This document shows, piece after piece, positions 5,801 through 7,071 of a DNA stretch of 7,071 bases. This DNA comes from Candidatus Bathyarchaeota archaeon (GTDB lineage Archaea > Asgardarchaeota > Lokiarchaeia > Sigyniarchaeales > Sigyniarchaeaceae), in NCBI GenBank assembly GCA_014729935.1, contig WJJB01000135.1:1-7071 (forward strand), given 5' to 3'. Position numbers and translations under genes: made by a program. Under the pieces are notes generated by a model, which saw only the letters and a program-made list of their open reading frames with translations, had not been told where the DNA came from and did not search any database. How positions within the stretch are numbered: position 1 is the first letter of the stretch; each line of letters starts with the position of its first letter.

Positions 5801-7071
5801 TTATTTCTTCACTCCTTTCTTGTACATCACGCTGGCATCCGGTTTCTTCAATGCCTTCGCCTTTGGACGCAAGGGTGGGCGCTTCAATCCGATTACCTCC
5901 CATTCATCTTCGAGCTCTGCATTAAGGACCTCCTCCAAGTCACGAACCACGTTTGGATTCTTTATCTTCTTGCCTTTATCAATTGTCTGGATGGTCGCAT
6001 CGATGAGGCGGACCAACTTGGGCGTTTTCAGGTAACTCACGGCCTTGTACCCCGTGATTCCTGCAACTGCAGCTGCCAAGCCTATCAAGATGATCGTTGC
6101 ATATGGAAATGGCTTGTATACTGATAAAGAGAGATCCTTCGTGGTGCTGAAGTAATTGCTATCATCACCAGGATCGGCGGTAACGCGGATGATATAATCT
6201 CCTTCGCTCAAGGGCAGTATGGTCGCATTGTAAACCGAGTGGGTCGAGTTCACCGGTGTTTCCACCATTGGTAGGTCTATCCTTCCCGAAATGGGTTGCT
6301 CGTTGCCATCCAAGATGGTATAGGTTACATTGGCGCCCGGGATATAGGTTAGGGTGATGGTGAGGTTATCGGTGGTGCTCGTCCTAGGAAGCAAGATGCC
6401 TTGATCGGAAACAAGTCTCTCATCAGAGGATGCCTTGGTGATGGTGATATTTTTCGTCACGGAGGTATTCTCGAAGATGCTATAAATGCTGAAGCCATCG
6501 TTGTACCACGCGGAGACATTGAACTCTAGCGAGTAATTTCCTATGGAGAACGAGTCTGGAGCATCCACGAGAACGGAATAATTCCCCAGGGTTTGCAATT
6601 CCTTGGACACGATCCCGCTTGTAATGTTGGACTGGGGCACCGTGTAGGAAATCGTCCCGTTCGACCAAGTCACCTCAATTAAAACCTGGATTCCCGTGAT
6701 GATTGATGAGTCTTGCTTGGACATCCAGATCTTGCCGAAATCATCTGGATCTGCCCAAAACACGAATGCATCGTTCCCGTCCATGTTGTAAATGATCTCG
6801 CTTGGTATGGACTCGAAGCGAATGGTCAAGTCATAGCGGACGATATTAATGCTCACGTCCTTTGTCTTGTTTTCCAAGCTTGGACTGGTGTAGTTCAAGG
6901 TGAAATTTGCAACCGCACCGGCTATATAGGCGGTCGTGTCGATTTCCACCCACATGGTAACACCATCGACATCCTGGCCCCAATCTACAGCCATGAAATC
7001 CGTTGTATTCACACCCGTGATGAGTGTATTTGAGATATACTCGAATCCTGGATCATCCAAGTCAATGAGCC
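5801..7071 (-). CDS. Ig-like-repeat single-pass membrane protein, 5' end beyond the window
   Basis: Partial: the frame stays open through the right edge (codons CTC ATT GAC TTG precede the first listed residues), so the TTG at 7060 is not a credible start and the signal peptide is missing. About 422 codons are visible. Residue numbers here count from that TTG. Residues 1-318 are beta-rich with about 15 N-x-S/T sequons and read as two to three tandem Ig-like (beta-sandwich) domains; the last, about 215-315, has the usual pattern TITLTYIPGANVTYTILDGN, then NATILPLSEGDYIIRVTA. One transmembrane helix is at about 319-344 (ATIILIGLAAAVAGITGY). The 75-residue tail is charged (LVRLIDATIQTIDKGKKIKN; ...KRPPLRPKAKALKKP) and ends VKK, so it is cytosolic. 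This type I topology suits a surface adhesin or receptor. It is 17 nt upstream of the longin/winged-helix gene. Specific ligand or family not recognised. Confidence 0.85.
   Translation of the reverse strand, partial: LIDLDDPGFEYISNTLITGVNTTDFMAVDWGQDVDGVTMWVEIDTTAYIAGAVANFTLNYTSPSLENKTKDVSINIVRYDLTIRFESIPSEIIYNMDGNDAFVFWADPDDFGKIWMSKQDSSIITGIQVLIEVTWSNGTISYTVPQSNITSGIVSKELQTLGNYSVLVDAPDSFSIGNYSLEFNVSAWYNDGFSIYSIFENTSVTKNITITKASSDERLVSDQGILLPRTSTTDNLTITLTYIPGANVTYTILDGNEQPISGRIDLPMVETPVNSTHSVYNATILPLSEGDYIIRVTADPGDDSNYFSTTKDLSLSVYKPFPYATIILIGLAAAVAGITGYKAVSYLKTPKLVRLIDATIQTIDKGKKIKNPNVVRDLEEVLNAELEDEWEVIGLKRPPLRPKAKALKKPDASVMYKKGVKK

Noticed and set aside
5481..6035. 184-codon plus-strand frame
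   Set aside because: Antisense to the longin-like gene and the membrane-protein tail and crosses their junction; no coding motif or start signal.
7058..7060. TTG as start of the Ig-repeat membrane protein
   Set aside because: The frame is open upstream to the window edge, no signal peptide follows the TTG, and a protein of this topology needs one.

Overview
The window is a compact, gene-dense piece of an archaeal genome with all seven supported genes on the minus strand. Several things suggest an Asgard archaeon (Loki/Thor-like): a cytosolic protein with a longin/roadblock-like N-terminal domain fused to winged helices; surface proteins with signal peptide, many N-glycosylation sequons and one C-terminal membrane helix with a basic tail; TATA-like boxes; Shine-Dalgarno sites of the GGAGGT/GAGGTGA type; and a T-tract terminator. 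By eye the base composition is moderate (mid-40s % GC), more like Thorarchaea-type genomes than the AT-rich Lokiarchaeum. The lineage is inference, because the window has no marker gene.

Layout, read in the direction of transcription (right to left). Unit 1 (7071 to about 4642): the C-terminal part of an Ig-like-repeat membrane protein that runs off the right edge, then, 17 nt later, the longin-like/winged-helix protein, then a T-rich terminator. Unit 2 (about 4470 to 995): after a 249-nt gap with TATA-like boxes and an 18-bp dyad, a tight operon of two paralogous HgdB/DUF2229-type Fe-S proteins, a BadF/HgdC-type ATP-dependent activase, and a 70-residue protein of unknown function. The junctions are TAATG (1-nt overlap), ATGA (4-nt overlap) and 12 nt, with an AGGAG site overlapping the activase stop codon. 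Unit 3 (about 897 to 10): a secreted, membrane-anchored protein with a TTG start, preceded by a TATA-like box and a perfect small dyad.

Unit 2 is the most interesting part. It has the complete logic of the 2-hydroxyacyl-CoA dehydratase / benzoyl-CoA reductase superfamily: an ASKHA ATPase with the two cluster-ligand cysteines (Cys160, Cys199) and two partner proteins with three conserved cysteines each. The partners belong to the poorly characterised COG3580/COG3581-like branch, which in many bacteria is fused with the activase into one very large polypeptide. Here the modules are separate, co-translated genes and come with a small extra protein. No acyl-CoA ligase, CoA-transferase or substrate gene lies in the window, so the reaction is unknown; an ATP-driven low-potential electron transfer to an Fe-S (possibly unusual) metallocluster is the reasoned guess.

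In unit 1 an ectodomain receptor-like membrane protein with a charged cytosolic tail is followed directly by a longin-like/winged-helix protein, which could be a surface-to-cytosol (or membrane-to-DNA) signalling pair; this is inference from adjacency only. No tRNA, rRNA, CRISPR, insertion sequence or integration site was seen.
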